From positions 1 to 64,000 of the forward strand of contig JABCZN010000015.1 in the NCBI GenBank assembly GCA_013289665.1: a stretch of 64,000 nt of DNA. The letters are read 5' to 3'. The notes beneath the pieces were generated by a model. That model was not told the origin of the DNA, searched no databases, and saw only the letters and a program-made list of their open reading frames with translations. This DNA is from Acidobacteriota bacterium. Lineage in GTDB: Bacteria > Acidobacteriota > Terriglobia > Acidiferrales > UBA7541. Shown one piece after another: positions 11,043 through 20,098 of this stretch (positions are counted from its first letter, which is position 1; every line of letters begins with the position of its first letter). Made by a program: the position numbers and the translations under genes.

Positions 11043-12226
11043 GCGTGCCTCGCAACGGCAAGTGAGGACTGGCGAGAGCGCCATCTGACGAGCGAGTGCA
11101 GGAGTCGCGAAAGCTCTTCCTCGGAAATGCGCGTGGTAAGAGAAAGTCGCAGGCGCGAAGCTCCTTCAGAAACGGTCGGCGGGCGAATGCCGCGAATGGC
11201 GAAACCCTCGCGCTGGAGGTGCTCGGCGGCATCAAGCGTCGCGTCGTTGTGGCCGAGGAGGACCGGAACAATCTGGCTGGCGGTGCCGGCGGTGTCAAAG
11301 CCTTCTGATTCTAAGGCCGCGCGAAACGTTGAGGCGCGTTGAAGCAGCGAGGCGCGCTCCGCGTCCATGCCTTCAGCCAGACCGAGAGCCGCCCGGATTT
11401 GCGCAGCGAAATAGGGCGGCAAAGCGGTTGAAAAAATAAACGTGCGGGCGTGATTCAGAAGATGCTCTTTCAGAACACCCGGGCCGCAGACGAATGCGCC
11501 GGCGGAGGCCAGCGCCTTTCCGCAGGTGTGAATGATCGCGAGAACTTTCGGGGCTAGTCCGGCGGCCACCGCCAGTCCGTGACCCGTGGGACCATGAACG
11601 CCCGTCGCGTGGGCTTCATCCAGAATTAGGGCCGCGTGATATTTTTCGGCCAGATTGGCGAGTTCGACCAAGGGTGCGGTGTCTCCATCCATGCTGAATA
11701 CGCTTTCGCTGACGATCACCTTGCGCCAGGGGGCGCCGGAAGCCTGGCGAAGCGCGTCTTCGAGCGCGTTGAGGTTCAGATGAGGATAGATGACTTTGCG
11801 TGCGCCGGACAAGCGTATGCCGTCAATCAGGCTGGCGTGATTGCGCTCGTCGGAAAAAACCACGTCATCCCTGCCAACGAGCGAAGAAAGCAGGCCAATA
11901 TTCGCGGCGTAACCCGTCGTGAAGAAGAGCGCAGACTCTGTGCCGGCAAACTCCGCGAATTCGTCCTCCAGAACGCGCCACTCCTCGGTCTGGCCCGAAA
12001 GCAGCCGTGAGCCCGTGCCGCCGACTTTTTCAGCGTTGCTGACGGCTTGGGCGACGGCGGCGCGCAAACCAGGATCCCCGGCGAGGCCCAGATAATCGTT
12101 GGAGCAGAAATTGACGCCGTGAATTTCCGCCAGGCTGCGGCGCTGGCTGCTGGCTTCGAGAGCGCTCAACCCCTGGTGCAGACGAGCTTTCCACGCGGAT
12201 AGGGCGTCAGACGGCATGCGGCTCAA
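11039..12226 (-). CDS. bioF: 8-amino-7-oxononanoate synthase
   Basis: 395 residues. This PLP-dependent alpha-oxoamine synthase condenses pimeloyl-ACP (or -CoA) with L-alanine to KAPA. Landmarks are [12 protein letters not shown] (39-50), [37 protein letters not shown] and the PLP Lys in [13 protein letters not shown] at about residue 237. The start lies 20 nt inside the end of bioB; a second ATG nine bases downstream is possible. No bioC, bioH or other pimelate-forming gene is present in the window. Confidence 0.96.
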   Translation of the reverse strand: MSRMPSDALSAWKARLHQGLSALEASSQRRSLAEIHGVNFCSNDYLGLAGDPGLRAAVAQAVSNAEKVGGTGSRLLSGQTEEWRVLEDEFAEFAGTESALFFTTGYAANIGLLSSLVGRDDVVFSDERNHASLIDGIRLSGARKVIYPHLNLNALEDALRQASGAPWRKVIVSESVFSMDGDTAPLVELANLAEKYHAALILDEAHATGVHGPTGHGLAVAAGLAPKVLAIIHTCGKALASAGAFVCGPGVLKEHLLNHARTFIFSTALPPYFAAQIRAALGLAEGMDAERASLLQRASTFRAALESEGFDTAGTASQIVPVLLGHNDATLDAAEHLQREGFAIRGIRPPTVSEGASRLRLSLTTRISEEELSRLLHSLVRWRSRQSSLAVARHA

Positions 12227-13211
12227 GTGGTTTCATTCCCAGGTTTTGAAGCAGAAGCTCGTCTTCATCGGCTCCAGGATTGGGCGTGGTCAGAAGTTTT
12301 TCACCGACGAAAATCGAATTGGCGCCGGCAAGAAAGCATAGTATGACCGCCTCCGTCGAAAGCTCCTTGCGGCCGGCGGCAAGCCGCACGCGCGAAGCGG
12401 GCATCAGGATGCGCGCAGTGGCGATGGCGCGAACCATTTCAAGCGGGTCGAGCGCCGGCACGTGGGCAAGCGGCGTGCCTTCGACGCGCACAAGCAGGTT
12501 GATGGGAACGCTTTCCGGGTGTGGCTGCAAAGTGGCCAATTGGTGAAGCAGGCCGACGCGGTCGGTGTCTTTTTCACCCATGCCAAGGATCCCGCCGCAG
12601 CAAACGGTGATGCCGGCTTTGCGGACCGCAGCAAGGGTCTGAAGGCGTTCATCGTAGACACGCGTGGTGATGATGGAGCCGTAGAATTCGGGCGAAGTAT
12701 CGAGATTGTGGTTGTACGCCGTGAGGCCGGCGTCCCTCAGCCGCACAGCCTGGCCCTCCGTGAGCATGCCGAGCGTGCAGCAGACTTCCATACCGAGCGC
12801 GGAAACGCCGCGAACCATCTCGAGGACTTTATCGAACTCGCGCCCATTGGGAGCTTCGCGCCACGCCGCGCCCATGCAGAAGCGTGTCACGCCTCGGGAA
12901 GCAGCATCTTGTGCAACGGAAATGACGTGCTGCGGATCGAGGAGTCCGTGGCGCTCGACGTCCGAGTCGTAGTGCGCGCTTTGCGGACAGTACGCGCAAT
13001 CTTCCGGGCACCCGCCGGTTTTGATGGAGATGAGCTGGCAGGTCTGCACGCGATCCGGCGGATGGAACTGGCGATGAACGGTCTGCGCGCGAAAGAGCAG
13101 ATCCAGTAGTGCCGTGCGGTAGATGGACTGGACTTCGGATCTGGTCCAATCAAAGCGCAAAGCGGTTTCAAAATGGAGTGCGGTCGAATTCCCGGTCGAT
13201 TCGCGTGTCAT
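12207..13211 (-). CDS. bioB: Biotin synthase (radical SAM)
   Basis: 334 residues from the ATG at 13211; the frame allows a GTG at 13265, adding 18 residues with no family support. It inserts sulfur into dethiobiotin. The radical SAM cluster motif [11 protein letters not shown] gives the CxxxCxxC triad, and the protein keeps [32 protein letters not shown] and [15 protein letters not shown], all characteristic of BioB. It is the first gene of bioB-bioF-bioD-bioA. A TTGACA and a TGTTAACC stretch lie upstream near 13314-13300 on the minus strand, but a full promoter or BirA operator could not be fitted. Confidence 0.96.
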   Translation of the reverse strand: MTRESTGNSTALHFETALRFDWTRSEVQSIYRTALLDLLFRAQTVHRQFHPPDRVQTCQLISIKTGGCPEDCAYCPQSAHYDSDVERHGLLDPQHVISVAQDAASRGVTRFCMGAAWREAPNGREFDKVLEMVRGVSALGMEVCCTLGMLTEGQAVRLRDAGLTAYNHNLDTSPEFYGSIITTRVYDERLQTLAAVRKAGITVCCGGILGMGEKDTDRVGLLHQLATLQPHPESVPINLLVRVEGTPLAHVPALDPLEMVRAIATARILMPASRVRLAAGRKELSTEAVILCFLAGANSIFVGEKLLTTPNPGADEDELLLQNLGMKPLEPHAV

Positions 13212-13379
13212 TAGGTCGTTGTTCGCCTGGTCAGGTTCAAATTGCAAGGGCTGAGTAAGCCACACATGTTACCACTGGTGGTGGTTGCAAGCCATTTCGG
13301 TTAACAGGTTGTCAAAGAGCGGTCTCAGTTTTCGAAGAGGGATACGATGTGACAGGGCTATTCCAGCATGTCGAAAAAT

Positions 13380-13408
13380 TTGACCGGCTATTAGCGAAAT
13401 GTTATAAA
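13380..13408 (+). promoter_or_regulatory. Sigma-70-like promoter upstream of hppA
   Basis: TTGACC at 13380-13385 and TATAAA at 13403-13408 are separated by exactly 17 bp, a good vegetative promoter. Transcription would start near 13415, giving a leader of about 295 nt before the hppA ATG. Confidence 0.6.
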
Positions 13409-13414
13409 TCTTCG

Positions 13415-13709
13415 TTTCCGTCTTCCCTAGTTGCGCGGCATAGAGAGCAGTGCCAGGGCGGTCCTGACCCGCCCAGGGTCTGAGGGGTTCGTGCGCCGGG
13501 GTGGAAGAGTTCCCGTCCTGTTTGAATCGGGGGGGTTCCCTGGGATTCAAGGAAATCCCTCGTGCTGACGCTGGTTCGCTCCCGGGTGTGGGAGCGCCGT
13601 GCTCCTGAATGGATTGGACAGGTGTGCGAAGTTTCGCGGTAAAGGAGGCGCAAGCCGGCAGCGGCAGGGGTAAAGCGCCACTAAAAATGGAAGGTTCGGA
13701 GGAGAGTTC
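13415..13709 (+). other. Long structured 5' leader of hppA
   Basis: No gene is seen here. The stretch holds two stem-loops on the plus strand: TTGAATC (13522-13528) paired with GATTCAA (13544-13550), and CGCTCCC (13577-13583) paired with GGGAGCG (13590-13596) around a GGGTGT loop. A strong GGAGGAGAG Shine-Dalgarno precedes the ATG. It matches no riboswitch I know. Confidence 0.45.
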
Positions 13710-16160
13710 ATGAGCGTTAGGTTGGACACGGCCAGGTCCACGCGTTTTGGAATCAGCAAAAAGTTTCGAGCGGCAGCGATCACGGTTCTGCTCGGCGGCG
13801 GGTTGTTGCCGGCGCAAGAGGTGGGCGGAGAAGCGAACCTCAAGTTGCCCGACTTGTCGCAAGTTTCGTTCCTCGGAATTAACGGGCACCAGTTGCTGCT
13901 GTACGGGATTGTAATCTGCGTGTTCGGGTTGCTGTTCGGGCTCACGATTTTCACGCGTCTGAAGAACATGCCGGTCCACAGCTCGATGCGCGAGATTTCC
14001 GAGCTGATCTACGAAACGTGCAAGACCTACCTGATTACGCAAGGAAAATTCCTGCTGCTGCTGGAAATTTTCATCGCCGCGGTGATCATCCTTTATTTCG
14101 GGGTGTTGCTGAAATTTGAAGCGATGCGCGTCGGGATCATCATTCTGTTTTCACTTGTCGGTATCGCGGGCAGCTATGGCGTGGCGTGGTTCGGGATTCG
14201 CGTGAACACGTTTGCCAACTCGCGCACGGCGTTTGCCAGCCTGCGCGGCAAGCCCTATCCGATTTATCACACCCCGCTCGAAGCGGGCATGAGCATCGGC
14301 ATGATGCTGATCAGCGTGGAATTGCTGTTGATGCTGTTCATTCTGCTCTTTATTCCGGGCGACTACGCCGGGCCGTGCTTCATCGGCTTTGCTATCGGCG
14401 AATCGCTGGGCGCTGCGGCACTGCGCATCGCCGGCGGCATCTTCACGAAGATTGCTGACATCGGCTCCGACCTGATGAAGATCGTCTTCAAGATCAAGGA
14501 AGACGACGCGCGCAACCCGGGCGTGATTGCGGACTGCACGGGCGATAACGCGGGCGACTCCGTCGGCCCGAGCGCGGACGGATTCGAGACCTACGGCGTG
14601 ACCGGCGTGGCGCTAATCACCTTTATTCTGCTGGCGGTGAAAAGCCCGACGCTGCAGGTGCAATTGCTGGTGTGGATCTTTGTGATGCGCATTGTGATGC
14701 TGATCGCCAGCGCCGCGGCGTATTTCATCAACGGTGTGATTGCCAAGGCGAGGTACGGCAACGCGGACAAAATGAATTACGAAGCACCGTTGACTTCGCT
14801 GGTGTGGATCACTTCATTTGTGTCGATCGCACTGACCTTTGTCGTCTCCAAGCTCATCATCCCCGAAATCGGCGGCGACACTTCGCAGTGGTGGAAGCTG
14901 GGCACAATCATTTCCTGCGGAACGCTGGCCGGGGCAATCATTCCGGAACTCGTGAAGGTTTTCACCTCGACAGAATCGCGGCACGTGAAAGAAGTGGTGA
15001 CTTCGGCGGAGGAAGGCGGCGCGTCGCTGGGAATTCTGTCCGGCTTCGTGGCGGGAAATTTCTCGGCGTACTACATCGGACTGGCGATGGTGCTGCTGAT
15101 GTCGATGGGCTACCTGATCAGCAACATGGGACTCGGCGGGATGATGCTGGCGCCGGCGGTGTTCGCGTTTGGACTGGTGGCGTTCGGTTTCCTCGGCATG
15201 GGCCCGGTGACCATCGCGGTCGATTCCTATGGACCGGTGACCGACAACGCGCAATCGGTGTACGAGCTTTCGCTGATTGAGCAGGTGCCCAACATCAAGG
15301 CGGAATTGAAGAAGGACTACAATATCGACGTGAACTTTGACTACGCCAAGGAAATGCTGGAAGCCAACGACGGCGCGGGGAACACGTTCAAGGCCACGGC
15401 CAAACCAGTGCTGATCGGCACGGCGGTGGTGGGCGCAACCACGATGATTTTCTCCATCATCATGGCCCTGACCAACGGGCTGACCACCAACGTCAATCAT
15501 CTTTCACTGCTGCACGCTCCCTTTGTGCTTGGGCTGATTACCGGCGGCGCGATGATTTACTGGTTTACGGGCGCCTCGACACAAGCGGTGACCACGGGAG
15601 CGTATCGCGCCGTGGAATTCATCAAGGCCAACATCAAGCTGGAAGGCGTGACCAAAGCCAGCGTCGAGGATAGCAAGAAAGTCGTGGAGATCTGCACGAA
15701 GTACGCGCAGAAGGGCATGTTGAACATTTTCATCGCCGTGTTCTTTGCCACGCTGGCTTTCGCGTTTCTGGAGCCGTTCTTTTTCATCGGCTACCTTTTC
15801 TCCATCGCGATCTTCGGCTTGTACCAGGCGATTTTCATGGCCAACGCCGGCGGCGCGTGGGACAACGCCAAGAAGATCGTGGAAGTGGAAATGAAGCAGA
15901 AGGGCACGCCGCTCCATGACGCAACGGTGGTGGGCGACACGGTCGGCGATCCGTTTAAGGACACCTCTTCGGTGGCGCTGAACCCGGTAATCAAGTTCAC
16001 CACACTGTTCGGCTTGCTGGCGGTCGAACTGGCTGTGCAGTTGACGGCGACAGAGGGGAGCACGCTGACGCACATCCTGTCGGCGGCGTTCTTCGTGGTG
16101 TCGTTCACGTTCGTCTACCGGTCGTTCTACGCGATGCGCATTCGCGGCTCGGCGGCGTAG
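13710..16160 (+). CDS. hppA: Membrane-bound cation-translocating pyrophosphatase
   Basis: 816 residues with about 16 membrane segments. The enzyme couples hydrolysis of pyrophosphate to ion export across the inner membrane. The substrate-binding region reads EDDARNPGVIADCTGDNAGDS then VGPSADGFETYG, and the C-terminal active-site part has GGAWDNAKK and DATVVGDTVGDPFKDTSS. In the GNTxxA signature the determining position is Lys (GNTFKA, Lys about 561), the residue linked to potassium independence. The GPSADGFETYG variant replaces the common GMAADLFETY and resembles the Bacteroidetes-type subgroup, so whether H+ or Na+ is moved is not settled. The start is backed by a GGAGGAGAG ribosome-binding site. 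Confidence 0.95.
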   Translation: MSVRLDTARSTRFGISKKFRAAAITVLLGGGLLPAQEVGGEANLKLPDLSQVSFLGINGHQLLLYGIVICVFGLLFGLTIFTRLKNMPVHSSMREISELIYETCKTYLITQGKFLLLLEIFIAAVIILYFGVLLKFEAMRVGIIILFSLVGIAGSYGVAWFGIRVNTFANSRTAFASLRGKPYPIYHTPLEAGMSIGMMLISVELLLMLFILLFIPGDYAGPCFIGFAIGESLGAAALRIAGGIFTKIADIGSDLMKIVFKIKEDDARNPGVIADCTGDNAGDSVGPSADGFETYGVTGVALITFILLAVKSPTLQVQLLVWIFVMRIVMLIASAAAYFINGVIAKARYGNADKMNYEAPLTSLVWITSFVSIALTFVVSKLIIPEIGGDTSQWWKLGTIISCGTLAGAIIPELVKVFTSTESRHVKEVVTSAEEGGASLGILSGFVAGNFSAYYIGLAMVLLMSMGYLISNMGLGGMMLAPAVFAFGLVAFGFLGMGPVTIAVDSYGPVTDNAQSVYELSLIEQVPNIKAELKKDYNIDVNFDYAKEMLEANDGAGNTFKATAKPVLIGTAVVGATTMIFSIIMALTNGLTTNVNHLSLLHAPFVLGLITGGAMIYWFTGASTQAVTTGAYRAVEFIKANIKLEGVTKASVEDSKKVVEICTKYAQKGMLNIFIAVFFATLAFAFLEPFFFIGYLFSIAIFGLYQAIFMANAGGAWDNAKKIVEVEMKQKGTPLHDATVVGDTVGDPFKDTSSVALNPVIKFTTLFGLLAVELAVQLTATEGSTLTHILSAAFFVVSFTFVYRSFYAMRIRGSAA

Positions 16161-16210
16161 GGAGAGTGTTTTAAGTTCTTCGTTATCAGTTTTAAGTTCA
16201 AGAGTGAAGC

Positions 16211-16247
16211 AAAGGGGTGGCCTGCGCGGCCGCCCCTTTCTTCTTTG
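16211..16247 (+). terminator. Rho-independent terminator of hppA
   Basis: AAAGGGGTGGCC (16211-16222) pairs with GGCCGCCCCTTT (16228-16239) around a 5-nt loop, with one G-T pair, and is followed by the T-rich CTTCTTTG. It lies about 50 nt after the hppA stop codon. Confidence 0.75.
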
Positions 16248-16424
16248 CGAATTAATGTCGGCGCTCCGACATTCAAAGCGCTACTTGAAGGCTCGATACT
16301 GAGTGGTTGCTGGCTCCTGGCAATCAGAGCGGTGAGCAAAGTTTGGTCCGATTCCATTTCGGGAGGTTCGAACGGCATAGTGGCGCGCCGTTCGAACGGC
16401 GGACGGGCGTTGGGCACTTTTTTT

Positions 16425-16451
16425 GAGTGCGGGAGCGAAGCTCTCGCACTC
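16425..16451. repeat. Hairpin repeat at the 3' end of the DUF1501 gene
   Basis: GAGTGCGGGAGC-GAA-GCTCTCGCACTC forms a 12-bp stem with one G-T pair. It begins four bases past the DUF1501 stop codon on the minus strand. On that strand it is followed by an A-run, not a T-run, so it is not a classical terminator of the gene. A half copy lies at the end of the DUF1800 gene (17847-17871). Confidence 0.6.
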
Positions 16452-16455
16452 AGGA

Positions 16456-17748
16456 TTAGGCGCGAATCAGGCCAGGGAAACGGGTCGGGCTGTTGTCGAA
16501 GCCGGGGAAGACCGGAGCGAGGTTTTTCACGCTCAGGTGCTTGGTCAGGATTTCACCTACCACGGAGCGGAAGTCGGTCGTCAGCGCGAGGTCCCGGCCT
16601 TCGTTGAGCTGATGGTCGTTGAGGCCGGGCCATTTGCCGTAGACGCGGCCGCCCTTTACGTCGCCGCCCAGGACGAACATGCAGTTGGCGTGGCCATGAT
16701 CGGTGCCGCGATTGCCGTTTTCCTTGGCGGTGCGGCCAAACTCGCTCATCGTGACCACCACCACATCGCCCATGCGGTCGCCCATGTCCTGATAAAACGC
16801 GGCGAGCGACTGGCTTAAATCGCGGAGCAGGTTGGCCAGCTGCCCCTGCGTGCTGCCCTCGTTGACGTGATTGTCCCAGCCGCCGCAATCGAGAAACATC
16901 ACTTCCAGGCCGATATTCGCTTTAATCATCAGCGCAATCTGTTCGAGCCGTTGGCCGACGGGAGATTTCGGATAGTCGGCGCCATTTTCCGGCGGATATT
17001 TGGAGGTGTCGATCTTGCGCAGCATCTCAATGGCTTCGAACGTTTCAGTACCGGTGCCGTGCAACGCGTGATCCACCGTCTGCGCGTACATCGCTTCAAA
17101 GCCGCCTTCCGCGATATTGGCCATCGCGGCGGATTGCGGCTGAACCTTGAACTGGCGCAGGTCGGGAATCGCGATCGCACCGGTCGTGCCCTGCAGCATG
17201 CGCGGAAGATTGGGGCCCATGGCAACAGCGCGGAAGGGTGAAGCGTTTTCTTCGGGGATGGTGCCGATAGCGCGGTCGAGCCAGCCGTCTTGCGTGGCCT
17301 TCACGCCGGGCGTGCCGGATTCCATGTAGTCCTGCGCGTCGAAATGAGAGCGGGTGGGATCGGGCGAGCCGGCGGCGTGCACGATGGCGAGTTGATTTTT
17401 CTGGAAGAGCGGCGCGAAGGAGGCGAGCGACGGGTGCAGGCCGAAGTATCCGTCGAGATCGATCGCGGCTTCACCGCCGCCGCGCTTCGGCTGGGGAATG
17501 GCGATGGTCGGGCGCAGGCGGTAGTAATTCGGTTCGCCGAAGGGGACGACGATGTTGAGGCCGTCCGCCGCACCGCGCTGGAAGAGGACGACGAGTTGCT
17601 TCTTGCCGGCTGAGGGAGTGGAGGCGATGGCGCGTTGCAGAAAAGCCGGCATGGTGCTCAGGCCGGCGAGGGCGATGCCGCCTTGCTTCAAGAAGAAGCG
17701 GCGGGCGAATCTTGCGGGGCGGATGCCTTCGCAGCAGTGGTCATGCAT
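16456..17748 (-). CDS. DUF1501 secreted protein with Tat-type signal
   Basis: 430 residues from the ATG at 17748, preceded by GAGGTG at good spacing; the open frame upstream overlaps the DUF1800 gene and is not coding. The N-terminus carries a twin-arginine motif (ARRFFLKQGG) and a hydrophobic stretch, then KKQLVVLFQRGAADGLNIVVPFG, the conserved DUF1501 start. Later SEFGRTAKENGNRGTDHGHAN is the family hallmark and resembles the metal-binding core of the alkaline-phosphatase/sulfatase fold. Function is unknown; such proteins are exported and nearly always adjacent to DUF1800 genes, as here (119 bp upstream). Confidence 0.92.
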   Translation of the reverse strand: MHDHCCEGIRPARFARRFFLKQGGIALAGLSTMPAFLQRAIASTPSAGKKQLVVLFQRGAADGLNIVVPFGEPNYYRLRPTIAIPQPKRGGGEAAIDLDGYFGLHPSLASFAPLFQKNQLAIVHAAGSPDPTRSHFDAQDYMESGTPGVKATQDGWLDRAIGTIPEENASPFRAVAMGPNLPRMLQGTTGAIAIPDLRQFKVQPQSAAMANIAEGGFEAMYAQTVDHALHGTGTETFEAIEMLRKIDTSKYPPENGADYPKSPVGQRLEQIALMIKANIGLEVMFLDCGGWDNHVNEGSTQGQLANLLRDLSQSLAAFYQDMGDRMGDVVVVTMSEFGRTAKENGNRGTDHGHANCMFVLGGDVKGGRVYGKWPGLNDHQLNEGRDLALTTDFRSVVGEILTKHLSVKNLAPVFPGFDNSPTRFPGLIRA

Positions 17749-17771
17749 GACGTCACCTCGATCGAGAACGG

Positions 17772-17791
17772 CCGTCCGCCGCGGCGGACGG
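17772..17791. repeat. Perfect 20-bp palindrome between the DUF1800 and DUF1501 genes
   Basis: CCGTCCGCC-GC-GGCGGACGG is a perfect palindrome. It is followed by GACGGGCCCTAG (17787-17798), a 12-mer also present inside the DUF457 gene at 7395-7406, which points to a short dispersed repeat. Confidence 0.55.
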
Positions 17792-17867
17792 GCCCTAGAT
17801 TTACGCCCGGAGGGACTTCCTCGGGGCTTACACCGTAAAAGGGGGGGCTTCGCTCCCGCACTCAAAA

Positions 17868-19931
17868 TTAGCGGCGCTGGAATTCGGGAGCGCCCAGAAC
17901 CAAACCAGTTACTACTCCCAGATCCACTTGCTTTACCGGGTCGTCCAATTTCGCCTGGACTACCTGAGGATTCTCGAGCTGCTTTTCGAGCGTGTCCACG
18001 GTGTTGGGCGCCGCCTGGCCGCCGAGAAAAACCTGCACGGCGCGATCGAGCGCGGATTTCGGATCGTTCGATGAATCCGTGCCGAGCAGCGCGTTGATGT
18101 CGCTGCGCGAGCCGCGCACTTTGTTGCCTGCAAGCGCGAGCGAGAAATTCAGGCGATTGAGCAGCGAGCCGGTGTTTACCCAGGCTTCCGCCTTGTCGGA
18201 ATAACCGGTCGGAGGCTGGCACTGGTAGAGCGGCTCACCGATCCGGCCGACCCAGCCGACGAGCGGCATGGGCGTGTCCACATCGGTACCGAGAGCGCGC
18301 ACGGAACTGACCACAAGCTCGAAAGGCGTCTTGACCTTGGCACGGACCGCGTCGCGCGACCAGAATTCCGGCGAATAGATCATGGTGTGCAGGACTTCGC
18401 GGATGTCGCCGTCCGATTTCTGGAAAGTCCTGGCCATGCGGTCAACCAGCGCGGCCGGCGGAGTATCGGAAACGAAGCGGCGCGCCAGCTTGGTGGAGAT
18501 AAAGCGCGCGGTATTGGGATTCTTCGAAAGCAGAGCGATAACTTCCTCGCCGTCCTTGATGCCGCCGGCGTGAATCTTTTTGCCGAGCACGATTTTGGGA
18601 TCAGGATCGTGCACACGGTCGTCAAACTTGAATTGCGGAAATTCACGGGGCTTTTCGATGGTCCAGCCGGTAAATGCGCGGGCCACCTCGGTCACGTCTT
18701 TCTGCGTATAGCCGCCATCAACGCCGAGCGTATGCAGCTCCATCAATTCCCTGCCGTAATTTTCGTTCAGGCCCCGCTGCTGGGCTTTGTTCTGGCCCGG
18801 CTGCGGCGGGCGCGGCGGGTTGCCGTACGATCTGCGGCGCATCTGCTGGCGCGCGGCGCGTTCGGCAGCCTGGCGCTGGGCGGCATTGGGGTCGGCGCTC
18901 AGAAAATTGTCCAGATAAAAAAGCATGGCCGGACTTTGCGCGGTGGCGGTGACCAGTTCGCGAAACTTTCCGAAGGCGTGCGGCTGGATGACGTCACGTT
19001 CATACGATGTGAGATACCACTTCACTTCCCCCTTGCCGGCGAAAACGTTGAAGTGGTTGAACCAGAAATCGTCCATCACCTGCTGCAACTGGCGCTCACT
19101 GTAGATGGCGCGAACCGTCTTGGCCATGGCCAGTTCTTCGACGACGCGTTGCGGCCGCTTGCTGTCGTCGGATATGGCCCTGGAAACGGCGTTCGGGTCC
19201 ATCCCAAGTGGATCTTTCTGGGATATGCCGCGCGTGGGGGGATTGAGCTTCATCGGGGGAGGTGGGTCCGCAGAAGAAGCGGACAGCGTGGGGCCCGAAG
19301 AACTGGTGGATTTCGCGGAGGCGGTCGAAGAGTCCATCTCCTGCGCCATCCGGTTGATGGCGGCATCAGCGCCCTGAGCGGATTGCTGTAGGGGATCGGG
19401 TGCGGGTGATTTGGCTTGTATATCGCGGGCGATCAACGCAGCGGCGGCGGCGCCGGGTTGCTGGTTGGCGTTCTGATTCTGCGCTTTCAGTTCCTGCTTG
19501 GCGGCTTGCTTGGGATTCGGATACTCGGCCAGTAGTTGCGACGTGCGCATATTGAGCGTCGGATAGATCTCGAGGCGAGCTTCGACGCCAGAGTCAACGA
19601 TTGAATTAGGATTCAGCTGCTGATCGATCCACTTCGCCAGGCCGATCTGCTTGATGCGCTCAATCTCGCCGGGGCGCGGGCCGTAGGCGAGTCGATTTAG
19701 TGCGTGAAGAATGGCTTCATCGGCGGTGAGTTGGGTGACGGGAAGGCCTTTGAGAACGGGGTCCTGCTTGGGCTTTTTCTCGGCAGCGGTGGCGGCGGGA
19801 ATTTGGATTCCCAAGGAAAAGAAGGTGCTGAAGGAGAGAATACACGCCAGAACAGACCGAGGCGTACGGCGGACGCGCACGCGGTCGCCCGGCGATACTG
19901 GCCTGGCAAGGTGGCTTCGGGACATCTCCAT
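17868..19931 (-). CDS. DUF1800 secreted protein
   Basis: 687 residues from ATG 19931; a second ATG at 19925 is equally possible. A signal peptide (RSVLACILSFSTFFSLGIQ...ATAAE) is followed by ADEAILHALNRLAYGPRPGEIERI, the DUF1800 start, a low-complexity Q/A/S-rich linker (about residues 120-250), and the conserved core: MDDFWFNHFNVFAGKG, NENYGRELMELHTLGVDGGYTQKDV and ARAFTGWTI. C-terminal CQPPTGYSDKAEAWVNTGSLLNRLNF also fits. It is an exported protein of unknown function, paired with DUF1501. The stop codon is followed by half of the hairpin repeat seen after the DUF1501 gene. Confidence 0.93.
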   Translation of the reverse strand: MEMSRSHLARPVSPGDRVRVRRTPRSVLACILSFSTFFSLGIQIPAATAAEKKPKQDPVLKGLPVTQLTADEAILHALNRLAYGPRPGEIERIKQIGLAKWIDQQLNPNSIVDSGVEARLEIYPTLNMRTSQLLAEYPNPKQAAKQELKAQNQNANQQPGAAAAALIARDIQAKSPAPDPLQQSAQGADAAINRMAQEMDSSTASAKSTSSSGPTLSASSADPPPPMKLNPPTRGISQKDPLGMDPNAVSRAISDDSKRPQRVVEELAMAKTVRAIYSERQLQQVMDDFWFNHFNVFAGKGEVKWYLTSYERDVIQPHAFGKFRELVTATAQSPAMLFYLDNFLSADPNAAQRQAAERAARQQMRRRSYGNPPRPPQPGQNKAQQRGLNENYGRELMELHTLGVDGGYTQKDVTEVARAFTGWTIEKPREFPQFKFDDRVHDPDPKIVLGKKIHAGGIKDGEEVIALLSKNPNTARFISTKLARRFVSDTPPAALVDRMARTFQKSDGDIREVLHTMIYSPEFWSRDAVRAKVKTPFELVVSSVRALGTDVDTPMPLVGWVGRIGEPLYQCQPPTGYSDKAEAWVNTGSLLNRLNFSLALAGNKVRGSRSDINALLGTDSSNDPKSALDRAVQVFLGGQAAPNTVDTLEKQLENPQVVQAKLDDPVKQVDLGVVTGLVLGAPEFQRR

Positions 19932-20098
19932 GACAACTAGATTAACCCCCTGGGGCGGTAAAAGTTGCTGGTGGTAAGAGCTGGTGTGGCTTAACGATAG
20001 CGGAGGAGCGCAGACTGGAGGCGGGTGCTCCCGCACATGTGGATTGGTACCGGGGCTGAGCCTGCAAGAGCGGTGGCAGAGCCAGCGCACTGCAGAGA

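Noticed and set aside
13260..13320. BirA operator-like half sites upstream of bioB (TGTTAACC and GGTAACA)
   Set aside because: The spacing between the half sites is about 25 bp rather than the 14-16 bp of known BirA operators, and one half lacks a base. I did not call it.
13269..14042. A 257-residue minus-strand frame overlapping the hppA start
   Set aside because: It covers the hppA leader and N-terminal coding region in antisense and has no motif; the long leader is better explained as regulatory RNA.
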